Shown piece after piece: positions 9,556-21,100 of a DNA stretch of 33,434 bases (its first letter is position 1; each line of letters starts with the position of its first letter). The position numbers and the translations under genes are program-made. The notes beneath the pieces were generated by a model. That model worked only from the letters and a program-made list of their open reading frames with translations. It ran no database searches and had not been told where the DNA came from. Source of the stretch: Parachlorella kessleri (taxonomy: Eukaryota; Chlorophyta; Trebouxiophyceae; Chlorellales; Chlorellaceae); contig BBXU01000091.1 of NCBI GenBank assembly GCA_001598975.1, positions 1 through 33,434 of the forward strand. Direction: 5' to 3'.

Positions 9556-12500
9556 CTAGCCCCCAATCCGAACCATGGCGCGGTTGGGAGCCTTGGCCAG
9601 CTCAAACATGCCGGCATGGGCAGCCCGCTTGCGGTCCACCGCGGCCGACACGATGCAGCGGAGGTCATCATCTGACGCACCTTCTCGCATGGCATCCCTG
9701 CAAGGATGGGTGGGGGGGGGGGGCAGCGTTCACTTAGCACTAGCAGGACCCAGCTGAATGTCCAGCTTCCCAATCAACAGCGACCCGCAAGTCTGGCTGT
9801 TGAAAGCAAAACTGCTGCCTGCCTCAGGCAAGGGCGCCCTCTCCAGAGAATATACACACACCTAAGGGTCAGCATGGTGAAGGTGTCCTAGCAGCAACGT
9901 CGAGGCACCAGGCAAGCACATGGACGACACAACATCATGAAGGTGCCTGCCGGCAGCAGCGTCAACAGGCCGTCCCGCACCTCACCCTTCTAGGACAGAT
10001 TTCGAGAAACCTTGCAGCGTCGCACACACACCTGAGGGACACCTCGTTGGCCCCAAAGAGGCACACTTTCAGGTTGCCGTCCGCCATGACCCGCAGGCGG
10101 TTGCAGTCGGAGCAGAAGGCCTTGGTCATGGACGTCACAAAGCTGACTGTGCCCCGGAAGCCGGGCACCTGGGCAGCAGTAGAAGACCACTTCAAGGTAG
10201 GTCGGTCGGAGGCGTGGGGGCAATGGAAGAGGGTAGTGTTGATCCACTTGCAGGGTCACGTGCGCCCACCTTGGAATGGCCAGCCCACCTGGCATTGGGC
10301 CCTCCGCCACCAGGCCACAGCCTGGTAACGCAACCCCACAGCCCACAAGCTCACGCCTCATGCAAGAGATCAACCCCTGCTCACCCTGAAATTCTTGGCA
10401 ACCTCGCCCCGCGGGTCTAGGCAACGCTCGAGGCCCTGCGGGTACGCGGCGGTAACGGCTGCGAGCATGTCTGCGTACGACACCAGCTTGCTGCCGCTCC
10501 ACACGTTGCCGTCAAAGGGCATGTACTCGATGAAGCGGACCTGCAAGATGCCCAGACCAGGAGATAGCCTGTTCTACTATGACTATGATACTTGTATTCC
10601 TCGTGAGGGCGCCTCACAGCAAGCACACAGCAGCCAGCTCTCACCGCCACCCATTGTTGCCAGATTCCCCCAGCTCACATTGATGTTGCGGTGCCGCGTG
10701 AGCTCCACAAAGTCGGCAATCTCATCATCATTCACGCCCCTCATGACAACCACATTCAGCTTGAGCGGGTCAAAGCTCAGCTCCTCAGCGCATTGCAGCG
10801 CGCGCAGCACGCGGTCATGGCCCCGCCGGCGAGTCATCGCCTCAAAGCGCTCTGGCCGCAGCGTGTCCAGCGATAGGTTCAACAAGCTGAGGCCTGCATG
10901 GGCAGAGCCGTACCCAATCATGTTGCCAGCAAGAGTCAGCAGGCATAAGCTGGCATGGCATTGGGGCATCGCTCACTGGCATCAGTGCTCCTGCTGCTTT
11001 CCGGCAGCTGCAGTCCCTCCCTGGCCTCAACGTAGCCCCGCCCCACTGCCCACTCGCCATCAATGCTCACTACCAGACAGCCATTCCCCCACCACCAACA
11101 TGCCACCCCACCATTCCGTCGTTCCCCTCACCATTGGCTTTCAGCAGCGGCAGCTTGCGCTCCAGCGCCACACCGTTGGTGGTCAGCCCAATCCCTCTCA
11201 GCCCCGGCAGCTCGTTAAGCCTCCCCACGATCTCAGCCAGGTCTTTCCGGAGGGTGGGCTCCCCGCCGGTCAAGCGCACCTTGTCCACGCCGGCCCCAAC
11301 AAACAGCCCAGCCTGCGGCCCACAGTGCAGTTTGGAAGGGAGATGAGGCCAAACCAAAACCTCATGTCTAGTCTCCCCACCTTAAACAGGGACTTGGGGC
11401 GCGGTCAGCTCGTGTCTAGCTATGCAGCGAGAACCTGGCCCCCTCCCACACATAGATGCTCCGTGATTGCAACTCGTTCTCTTCCGAGTTTCCTAACTCC
11501 AATCACAGAACACCATCATCGTTCACCCCTCAAGGGGCCTTGCCCGTCTAGCCACTCCGCTATGCATTTTGCCATGCAAGCATTCCAAGCCACCCCAAGC
11601 CTGTTGCCTAATGCCAACATCACCATACCATTGACCGCTTCACCAGCACGCCATGTTGCAACCGCAGCTCACATGCCCATGGACAAGCATATTCCCACCC
11701 CCCACTAACACAGATACACATGCTGCCACCCAGCTCACAGGGCTATAGAGCCTCAGCAAGCGCCGCTCCCACCCACGACACATACCAGCCGCAGCACTTC
11801 GTCGGTGTTAAGCAGGTCCGGCTGTGGGGTCAAGTCCGCCCCCTCCTCAGGCATGCAGTACAGGCAGCGCAGGTTGCACCGCTCGGTCAGCGAGATGCGC
11901 AGATACGTGTGCTTGCGCCTGCAGGTAGGAAGAAGGGGCGCTTCCTGTCCTAGTCCACCGCAAATGATCCATGGTGCCCATCCAGAAACCGAATCCCAAA
12001 GCATATTCGCTGATGTGATGCTCAGCCGTTCTTCTTGGTAAGTACAGGGAACAAAAACTTCGAGCAGGTCGAGGCTGGCCGGCTGCCTGACAGGTAAGTA
12101 AGAAGGAGCTGGCAGGCAACAAGCCTGTGAAAAGCATTGAGAATTTTAAGTTCACGGACACCCACACTCACCCAAAGCTGTCGGTAAGCATTTGCTCGCC
12201 CGACAGGGCCTGCTGTGCCGCCCGCATTGCTGCCACCACCTCCCGCCAGTCCAGTGCTGCGCTAGCGCTGCTGCTGACCTCGCTGCTATTGCTGCTGCTA
12301 GTACTGCTCTCAGCGCTGCTGCAGCCTCCTCCATGCTGCTGCTGCTGCTGCTTCAGCTGCTGCGCCACCTCCTGGGGTGTAGGCATGACAGGTCGCCGGT
12401 GTCGGCGTCGCCTCGGTGGCGGACCTTGCTGCCAGTGACCCCGCTCCATCTCCTCCAGCCTGCGCCTATAAGCTTCTGCTTCTTGGTTGGCAGCCGCACT

Positions 12501-12638
12501 ATGCTCACTTGCGTATTCAGGGTCGCAGGCTGGCTGCGGTAGGGCTGACCAGAGGCGCCAGGTGCTGGGCAGGGGAGCCAGGGCATCGGACACCCTCTCG
12601 GCCAGGAGCCCGCTACGCCGGCTAATTGCGCGCAGCAT
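9556..12638 (-). CDS. CNX2: GTP 3',8-cyclase (MoaA/CNX2), molybdenum cofactor biosynthesis
   Basis: Seven exons (12172-12638, 11786-11918, 11132-11312, 10679-10893, 10385-10540, 10032-10168, 9556-9697) join in phase to 476 aa. The enzyme is a radical-SAM protein that rearranges GTP into 3',8-cyclo-H2GTP. It works with CNX3 in the first step of molybdopterin synthesis, in plant mitochondria. The radical-SAM cluster ligands are C170, C174 and C177 in [16 protein letters not shown] follows at 214-219. The second cluster is C403, C406 and C420, in FCSDCNRLR and KVCLFG. The protein ends in the Gly-Gly tail the family needs. The ATG at 12638 opens [16 protein letters not shown], which suits a mitochondrial presequence. 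Between it and the catalytic domain (about 151 onward) lies a long low-complexity stretch with Gln, Ser and Arg runs, longer than in land-plant CNX2. Confidence 0.96.
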
Positions 12639-13805
12639 GACGAGGTGGGCCACCTGCGCTCTGAAAACCCACAAAGGGTTACCTCAACCCAGGCTTGCCT
12701 AGCGCAGCAAGTCACCCATGGCCTCTTCTGAGGAGGTAGGTCGTGGTCTTGGCTTACAGAGGATAACGGGGCCTCCCATCGTAAAGGTCTTGTTACACCC
12801 GGGCATCCTGCTGAGTCCCTGCTGTGACCCCAAGGCGCAGGCAAGCTCTCAGTTCTAGGGGTCCAAATTGTGGGCCGCATTGCTCTCGCGCCCTCTGAAG
12901 TGTTTGGTCTGTTATTCAATTGTTATTCAATCGGTCTGCAATCCTTCGGACGTTCGAGTTGAGAGCGCGAAGTTGGTTGCCAAGTGAACGAACCTGCCGC
13001 CATGCACGAATACTGAGAGTCAGACTGATAGCCTGAGGCCACAACCTTGGCACAGCTTGTCTCCTTACTGCCTACGAGGCCCTCAAATTTAGAAACGCAG
13101 CTGGCACCCGCAACACTGCTGTCTGACCCCTTCCTGTCACGTGCATGTCCATCTTAAATTGAGGAGTTCGGTTTACAGTTCGGTAGGCAGTAGCCCAAAT
13201 TCAGTCTTATAAGCAAGGTTCACTCAACACCACACTAAAAGAGCGGGGGACGACTTCGCCTTGCGATCTAAGCCAGGCCATCCAACAAAGCGAGACACCG
13301 ACACGCAGGTCCCTTCAGGACACAAGTTCTACAGGACAACTCAAAATTCAGTGAAGCAGCTTCTAGCACCCGCGCAGCATGGAGCCTCAAGCTTCATGGG
13401 CATGCGTGCCACCGGCGGCAGTCGATGAAACTACAGTGCGGCAACTCCCAACGCACACAACAGGCCTCTTTTTCCAGGGAGCTACATCAGCACCGTCTTG
13501 GGCTAACCAAGCTGGCGAAAACACCCGCTCATGCGGCCGCCTTTGTAGAGTACAAGGCAAGCAGCATGCCATCTATCTACGGCCAACTGCGCTGCTTGAC
13601 ACTGAACTGGTGCTCCTGTCACAGGCGAGCGGCAGCAGCAGCACATCTCAGTTCTATCATGAGGCCCGCATGGAGGTAAAGCACTTGAACTCCCAGGCCG
13701 TGCAGCAGCCTGATACGGGACCCAGCTTGGCCTTACCCTGGTGACGGTTTACCAGTTTTGCCACCCCGGTGGGCTCAGGATGCCCAGCAAGGGATTCTTG
13801 TCTGC
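12639..13805. other. spacer: CNX2 promoter region and 3' UTR of the RRM gene
   Basis: Both neighbours run leftward. A + strand ATG frame at 13379-13744 (121 codons) lies antisense to the presumed 3' UTR of the RRM gene and has no recognisable family features, so I do not call it a gene. CAATTGTTATTCAAT-type short direct repeats occur at about 12916-12931. Confidence 0.55.
13173..13177 (-). terminator. candidate TGTAA polyadenylation signal of the RRM protein gene
   Basis: Minus-strand TGTAA lies about 630 bp beyond the stop of the RRM gene. The match is short and could be chance. Confidence 0.3.
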
Positions 13806-16800
13806 TTACTGCGCAAACTTGTCATACTTCACAGTGACGATGCGGCCCTCATACTGCATGCCATTCAGCCTCTGCAGGGCATCAGCGGCGAGGGCAGTGC
13901 CCGTTGTCAGGTGTTTTCCCCTGTTTGTTTGTTTTTTGGGTACAAAGAGCCCCCGGCAGTTCATGCGACAAGCAAGGCAAGTTGGGTTGCATGAGGTGAC
14001 TGCACGGTGATCCAAGTTCCCGCTGCTCGGATCACTCTCAGCTGCTGGCATCACACCTCCAATGATCTCCCCAGTGTGACGCATCAATGGCGGCACGTTA
14101 TCATTTCCCTTCCATGGTGCAAAGGGCATACAGCCATGGCTGGGTGGGACAGCGATGCACTGGCCACTCTCACCTGGATTGCGCCCAGTGCATCTTGTGC
14201 GCTGGCGTACTGCACCACTCCCCAGCCCTTGGACGTCCCGTCCGGGTTGAGCATCACGTCAGCATGCACAACATTGCCCGCCTGCCTGCATGAGCATCAG
14301 CCCAGAGAGGGGGAGCGGGCTTGTGACATCACATGAGCATGTAGACCAGCCCAGTTGCGCTTTAGCCCCCCGGCTCATTTACGCACTTGCACTTGCATGT
14401 AGGGCATTATTGCTGAGCTGGCAGCAGCCAGGTGAAGATTACATGAGCGGTGTCCCGCCAAGACCCCCTATTCAGGGTCGCCCAACCACCACTGTGCGAA
14501 TCCCCTTGCAAGTGAAGGAATAGGCCCCCTACCTGGCTAGGTCTTTGAGGTCCTGCCAGGCCATGGAGTAGGGAAGGCCGTGGAACACAAGCTGGGTGTG
14601 CTGCAGCAACACATCATATTATCAGTACATGCAGCACATATGATAGTGTCACGTGACGCCTTATGATGGCCAGACCGCTCCGCTGGCTAGGTGCGATCGC
14701 CAGCTGCCTTTCTCTTTATTGCATGCTGGCTGATGTCTGGCGCTGTGGCCTTGCAATGAAGAAGGGAAGTGCGGCCAGCAAGGTGCCTCGCCCAGAGGCC
14801 CGAGAGCTACGGTAGAAGGCGGCCGTGTTGCTCCCTTAACAGACCGAGCCCAGCGTCACTTCAGCAAGCTCGAAGGACCAAGGGCACTGGAAAACCTGCG
14901 CAGGCTCAGTCTTGATGTCTGACCTGCTCTAATCAAGTCCCCAGGAGTCAAATTCGGGCCTACTTGCGATCCCCCACCTGCCCTGCCGCGCCTGCCTGCA
15001 CCATGCCCCCAAAAGCCACGGGGCCGCCACCCCCCATGGGCCCGCCGCCGGGGCCGGCTATGCCACCCCCGCCGGCACGCTGTGGCCGCGGCAGCGTGGG
15101 GTCCTCGCGGTCCTCACGCACCATGATCTGCCTGTCACCCAGCATGGAGTTGCTCAGCAGGCTGATCGCGCGCAGCGCGTCGTGCGGCGAGGCAAACGTC
15201 ACGATGCCGCAGCCCTTGCTGTTGCTCTCGGCATCCTGCGGCCAAGCGCAAGGGGCAGGGCGGGGCTGGGTCAAGCTAACCTGATAACACACGTGCACTG
15301 GAGTAGTGGCCCCGGACAGCACTCTCCACCGACACCGGCAGTCCACAGCCATCACGAGTCTTCCATCACTGGATAAGGCCGACACCAAGTTGCTAGGGAG
15401 CCTGACTTCAGCTTGCGACTTGGGAAGCTGGGTTATGCTTGTCTCAAGGAGTCACCCACTGCTGCCTGTGCGCCAGGCCTCCCACTAACCTGAAGGATGA
15501 CCCCCACCAACATAAAACAACTCAAAAACAGCAGCACCCTGCCTTCCAGGCTACCCAGGCTAGCAGCAGGCCGCCACAGCAGCTGACCAAGGCCTCGCTG
15601 CCCCCGCCCCTGCAGTTTTGCCTGCATGATGTCAGCGTGGATGACGTTGCCCGCCTGCCGGAAGTGGTCCTTGAGGTCCTGCCAGGTGGTGGCATAGCTC
15701 AGGTTTCCCACCCACACCCGCCGGCCGATGGTGACGGGGCCCCCGCCGCTGCCCGCGCTGACCCTGCGGGGGGACAGCGAGGGCGAAGTGCTGCTTCACA
15801 CATACGGGCCAGCCAGAGAAGGCCTGGAAGGAGCTGAGACAGGCCGACAGCAGCAGCGAGGGAGACAGGGTTTCTCGCAGGGGGCCCAGCGATGCAAGTT
15901 GAGGTTGCAGGAGCGCAGGTCTCTCAGGGGGTGCCGCCCTCCGCTCCACCCGTGCTTGCTAGCTTGAAGGAGTTGGACTGAGCCAGTGCACCGCCACACG
16001 GGCCATGACTCACGGTCGGTTGCGCTTGTGGACCCGGTCGGAGGACCGCATGGAGTTGAGGGACTCGTTGTCCTGCAGTAGGGCCATGCAGTCAGAAAGT
16101 AGGCACCTACTGGTGACAGCTACTGCCGTCAGCAAGTTTTGGGGCTACCCCCAACTTTTGCCAACACCATTGCCTTTCAGATCTGCTTGCCGGGCAGGTT
16201 ACAGGGTGCCTAGACCCACACCAGGACGGTGCAGTCGGTCTACAGTCAAGCGAAGCATGGGCGAGCTGACTCGTGCCATGGCATCCCATCCTACGACCAA
16301 GCACAGCAACTCATTCACTCAATGCCAGGAGCTGCGGTATGCCTGGGTTGTAGTGGCCCAGTTCACGGCACAGCTCACGCAGCGCCCCGTCCTCTCAGGT
16401 GGAGCCCCAAACACCACGTCTGCAAGGCCTCCAGCCTTGCAAGTCCTGTTGTTGCTAGGCCCTTCATCCTTTGCTCACATCATCACCCGGATTACCAATC
16501 ACCCCTGTGCCTGCAACGCCTGCGCACCTGCACTTGCTTGAGGTCGGAGTCCTCTCGGTCCTCCCTCACGAAGATCTGCCTACCATCCAGCTGGGTGTGG
16601 TTGAGCGTCTGGATGGCTACTGCTGCCTCCTCAGGGGCCTCAAACTCCACAATGCCGCAGCCCTGCATAGTCAGCACGCCTGGGCATGCAATTCAGCCTG
16701 TAGCTGGGGATTTGCCGGACTTGCGACAATCGAAGACGCAGATGCAGGGACCAGTTTGCAGGCTTGACCCACAACTGCGCAACAAGTTGCAGGCCACCGG

Positions 16801-17524
16801 TTGCCTACCCAACCCTAGCGATAGCTTGCCTGTGCCAGGCCCAAACCCACAAGTCCATCAGGCATCCTTCTGACGGGCGCCTTCAGGTTATGGTTCTACC
16901 ACTGCCACGTTGGGCCAGATTGCAGCCCACAAGCACCCGTCAGGCAGCACAGCCACACATGCATCTAGAGGACATTGCCTGCTGTCAGCCGCACGGGACG
17001 CTGGGCATGCATTCTGGCAGGGCTCTGCAGTAGCTCTTCAGGCGCACCTTGCTCCTGCTTGCTGGCCCTCCCTCTCGCAGCACATCCGCATAAATTACTG
17101 CAGGCAAACTCGGTGAGCGGTATCCTAACAGGCAGCTTGGAGGTAGCTCAGTGTGGCAACAGGGTGGCCGCAATTTGCCATACTTGCGTGGCGCCTAATC
17201 TCAGGGCCGCCACTGAGGACAAGCACCAACAGCTGGCGTGCCTGGTACAGTTTTATGTACTGCTGGGTCACCCTGGCCAGGGCACAGATTCGGTGCACGA
17301 CAGTTGCCCCCACACAAGCAAGGATATACCCAGGTGTTGCCTTGCCAGCAAACTCAACAAGCCAGCTGCTTATAACCCTGTGCAAAAGGCCTCTTACCTT
17401 TGCCAACCTGGCCAAAGTAGTCTTTTAGCTCTTGCCAGCCAGTCTTCCAAGCCAGGTTCCCCACATATACCCTGCGGGCGACCCTGATAGTACCCCTATC
17501 CCGTTTTGTGCCCCCCTCCACCAT
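13806..17524 (-). CDS. RNA-binding protein with three RRM domains (Gbp2/hnRNP-M-like)
   Basis: Nine exons (17398-17524, 17048-17097, 16528-16662, 16014-16072, 15622-15763, 14978-15235, 14533-14600, 14174-14285, 13806-13871) give 338 aa from the ATG at 17524. The frame stays open to another ATG at 17692, which would add 56 residues, so the start is uncertain. RRM1 has VYVGNL (19-24) and KGCGIVEF (59-66). RRM2 has VWVGNL (140-145) and KGCGIVTF (178-185). RRM3 has LVFHGL and [11 protein letters not shown]1 and RRM2 each end in VREDRED (91-97 and 210-216), a signature of the Gbp2/Hrb1 group of nuclear shuttling mRNA-export and G-strand-binding proteins. A Gly/Pro-rich linker separates RRM2 from RRM3. 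RRM3 has a diverged RNP2 (HGLPYS) and may bind protein rather than RNA. The target RNA is unknown. Confidence 0.85.
15236..15621 (-). other. probable GC-AG intron in the RRM protein gene
   Basis: The exon coding ADIMQ ends ATGCAG and is followed by GCAAAA; the next exon starts after CGCAG with GATGCC. Splicing at this GC donor gives [16 protein letters not shown], which aligns without gaps to RRM1 and RRM3. The nearest GT donor downstream would insert about 11 unrelated residues. Confidence 0.65.
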
Positions 17525-18138
17525 CTCCTCGTGAATTGGCTCCTCCAGGGCGCCCCTGCTAGCAAGGACAGGGCAAGCCGGAGTAATGTATGTAGGCCTG
17601 CAGCGCCCCTCCGACTGTGCGAGGCACAGTGCGGTACCCTTACGCTTGTCACGGCACAAACGCAGCAATTTGTGTGAAGAGCCTAAGCCCATCGAGGCAG
17701 GGCGTCGGGCCAGGTGCAACTCGAAATTCCATAGCTCGCGGCGTCTGTCCGGACCAGCGTGGCCCAGGCCCCTGAGCTCCTGCCCACCTTTCGCTCAAAC
17801 CCTCAGAGAAGCTTAGTACTTGTCTCAGTCACGCCCAAGCCGCTCAGCGACTGTCCAAGTTGACAGACGATCTAAGGGTCCTCCTAGTTGACCGCTCCAG
17901 GCACCGCCTCCAGGCACAGCCGACTTCCTAAGAGGCCTATCAGTCCATTTCCGTTCCCAAACTTCGATCTTCACATTGGGGTTGCTCCCTGGATCGCTGC
18001 AAATGGCCAGATCATGTGTAAGCGGGAGACCATGCTGCCAGCTTGGCAGTTGCTGTCGATCCTATCCCAACTCGAAACTGGCCCAATTTCAAATTTGCTG
18101 TTGTTGATGACGTCCAGTTCTGCCACCACCTGTATGTC
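17525..18138. promoter_or_regulatory. divergent promoter region shared by the RRM gene (-) and FZL (+)
   Basis: The first coding ATGs of the two oppositely directed genes are 614 bp apart, or 446 bp if the RRM protein starts at 17692. Both promoters and both 5' UTRs must lie here. I see no convincing TATA box. A T-rich/pyrimidine element near 17940-17970 is the only deviation from the surrounding composition. Confidence 0.5.
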
Positions 18139-21100
18139 ATGGCAGTCATGTCAGCAACGAGCACGTCATGGCTGGACTTCCATCCCCAGCTGGTTAGGTT
18201 TCAGCCAGGCCATCGCAGGTCCCTTTCAGCCCTGATAAAAACTAGAGGGAAGAGCATCGGCGATTATGCTGCTCGCCGTTGCAGCGGGCGCCTTGGCTCT
18301 TGGCGTAGGCTGAATGCCTGCCGCGCATCTGCAACCTCTGCTGGCAGCCCAGGGGCATCCACGGCGCTGTTCCCGGCGGGGAAGAAGCAGGCAAAGGTGC
18401 AGATACCAGCACTATTCCTGTCGGTCAGCGCCGACGAGGTGGCCGGCTCAGACAAAGCGCTAGAAGCGCTGGCAGCGGCAGTGGCCGGCGGTGCAACAGC
18501 TGTGGTACTGAGTGAGAGCACTGCTGGCGGCGCCAGCGAGCTCTACGAAGCGGCACTGCGGTTGAAGGAGCTGCTCCGCGGCCGAGCAGCGCTGCTTATT
18601 GCCGACCGCACCGACATTGCGCCGGCGGCAGACGCGGACGGCGCGCTTCTTAGCCCACAGGGCCTGCCCACCGTGGTGGCTAAGCGCAATTTGGGTGACG
18701 GGCTGCTGCTGGTGGGGCGGCTGGTGGAGTCAGCTGCAGCTGCAGTGCAGGCAGCCAAGGAGGGAGCCAACTATGTGGTGCTGCAGGTCGGTGGGGTGCA
18801 GTTGTGTAACTCCAGGCAATTCTGTGGATTGCAACTTTGTGAGATGCTGTGAAATGGTGTTGCATAGGACTTTTGAATGGAAGCACCTTCACAAAGGCAG
18901 ATGGGGCTGGTCCTTGAGACTGGTAAAGAACAGTGTGGTGGGCATCAGCTGGTATAGGTTCTACCAGTGCGGTTGCAATAGCTGTGGCGCCCGAAACTAG
19001 GCTGGTTTCAATGCCCGCTTGCAGGGCCCCAAGGGCATGCCCAGCGTGGACGAAGCGCTAGCAGCCAAGCAGCAGCAGCTCAGCAGCGGCAGCATCCCTG
19101 TGGTTGTCTCGGTTGGCAGCCATTCAGCCCCTGCAGCGGTGCAAGCCCTAGTGGGTGCAGGCATTGATGGCCTTGCCGTGCCGCTGTCGTCACTGGGCAG
19201 CTTGGCTGCCACACTGTCTGGGAGGGAAGCACAGGACGACCCTGCGGGAGCAGCAGATGCCGTGATGCAAGCGCTGACAGCAGAGAGTAGGAGCGGCAGC
19301 AGTAGGAGCAAGACGGGCGCGGCTGCAGGGGAGGCGGTCAAGCAACGGGGTGCGGCAGCGGCGCCGCTGCAGCTCTCACAGCTCCTGAGCACCTCCAGGG
19401 AGGAGATGGTGGCTCAAGAGAAGGCCTTCCTAGAGGAGGTGTGTTGCTAAGTGCGGTTGTGGGCATGGCCGCTGTTTACAGGTACACGGCCTGCAAGTTG
19501 ATGTTGCAGGGTTTACACGGCAGTCATCCCTACAGGAGTGTGTTTGCTGCGACAGCAGGAACGGCGGGTCCGGAGGTGTGCCGCTTTGTGATTTGGCGGC
19601 GGCAAGGAACGCCAGGTGGAGGGGATTTATGCCTAGGTACAAACTGTAGTACATGGGAAAGTAAAGAAACGTCTACACCGTGCTGGCGCACTGATTCCAC
19701 AAGGTATCCCCATGAGGGAACGCAAGCTGTTATCCCTACTTCTGTTTGGAAGCAGCCCAAGGTCACATTGGTTACAAATCGAACCAAGGAACCCGACAGC
19801 TGCTGACAGTCGTGGCATGCATGGTCCAAATTGCAGGTGCTAGAATTCCTGCAAGAGAACTGCCGGCAGCTGGAGGAGGTCTCACTCCTAGGAGATGCTC
19901 TAAAGCAGCTGGATGAGTTGTTTCTTGTGGTGGTGGTGGGCGAGTTTAACAGCGGTGAGCCAATGGGAGGCACCTGGGTGCTGTTGTGCTGCTGCGTGCG
20001 AAAAGCCGAGAGGCTCTCGTGCTCATGACAGTTGACAAGCAGGTGGGACTAAGCAACAATGGCTGAGTTAAACAGGTCGCTGGCCTTGCACTGGGGCAGT
20101 TAATGGCAGGACCTACAGCATGGTGCTGCACACATGCATGGATTGCCTCAGTTCATTGGTGTGCGGGCTGGTGTGACCTGTGGAGTTTTTTTGGGCCGCG
20201 TGCAGGCAAGTCTGCAGTCATCAACGCGCTGCTGGGGCACCGGTACTTGGCTGAGGGCATCCTGCCGACAACAAACGAGATCAACATCCTGAAGTGGGCA
20301 GACCCGGAGCGAGGGGGTGAGAGGGTGGAGCAGGTGTGTGTGGCCGGCCCTCGCGGAGTCGCTCTGTGACGCGTGGATGTTAGCTTTGCACGCCTGCAGG
20401 ACTGGCAGCTGGTTGAGTTGGTCTGCCAGGCTAGCCAGTCTGCGACACACAGCAGCCATTGCTTCCCTTCTGGGTGCAGCAGCTGATGCCATGTTGCAGC
20501 TGTGGCGCTCGTCGCGTTCCTGTCCGTGTGACAAACGTCAGAGCAGATTGCAGGGAGAGGATGGCATGTACACGCGGTACCTGCCGGCCGAGCTTTTGAA
20601 AGAGCTGAATGTGGTGGACACGCCTGGCACCAACGTCATCCTGGAGCGGCAGCAACGACTGACAGAGGAGTACGTCCCACGGGCTGACCTGGTAAGAAGG
20701 CAGAAAGGTTGTGCGTGTCGTTGCCTCTGGGCAGGGGCTGCCTGCTTGCAAGATGCATGCAAGCGATGCCTGCAGTGCTGAACCCCAGGCAAGCCGTGGG
20801 TGGTGCACAGCTGGCCTGGCCTGACTGGCACCTGTGAGAGTGCATGAGGGTGGATCGCACTCCCTCTATCATTAATTGATGGATGTAGAACGGTTTCACA
20901 TGCCGCCCATATCAACCGGACGTCACAAGTTTTCTGTTGCAGGTGCTGTTTGTGCTGAGTGCCGACCGGCCCTTTACAGAGAGTGAAGTGCGGTTCCTCA
21001 AGTATGTGCGGCGGTGGGGCAAGAAGGTCGTCTTTGTGGTGAACAAGGTGCGTGCTATCATTGGATGTGTTGTGGGACGTGGATGTGGGCATTTCTCCAT

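Noticed and set aside
10395..11708. 437-codon open frame on the + strand
   Set aside because: It is antisense to five CNX2 exons and their introns, has no family features, and is explained by the GC-rich codon bias of the real minus-strand gene.
13379..13744. 121-codon ATG frame on the + strand
   Set aside because: It lies opposite the 3' UTR of the RRM gene, lacks any recognisable motif, and has no visible splice or promoter support.
17525..17719. N-terminal extension of the RRM protein
   Set aside because: The frame is open, but its first codon at 17719 is TTG. The segment before GALEEP looks like an intron end (CTTGCTAGCAG), so I did not include it, while noting the ATG at 17692 as an alternative.
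18043..18138. Upstream extension of FZL
   Set aside because: The frame begins with TTG, not ATG. The ATG at 18139 is the first usable start and gives a transit-peptide-like N-terminus.
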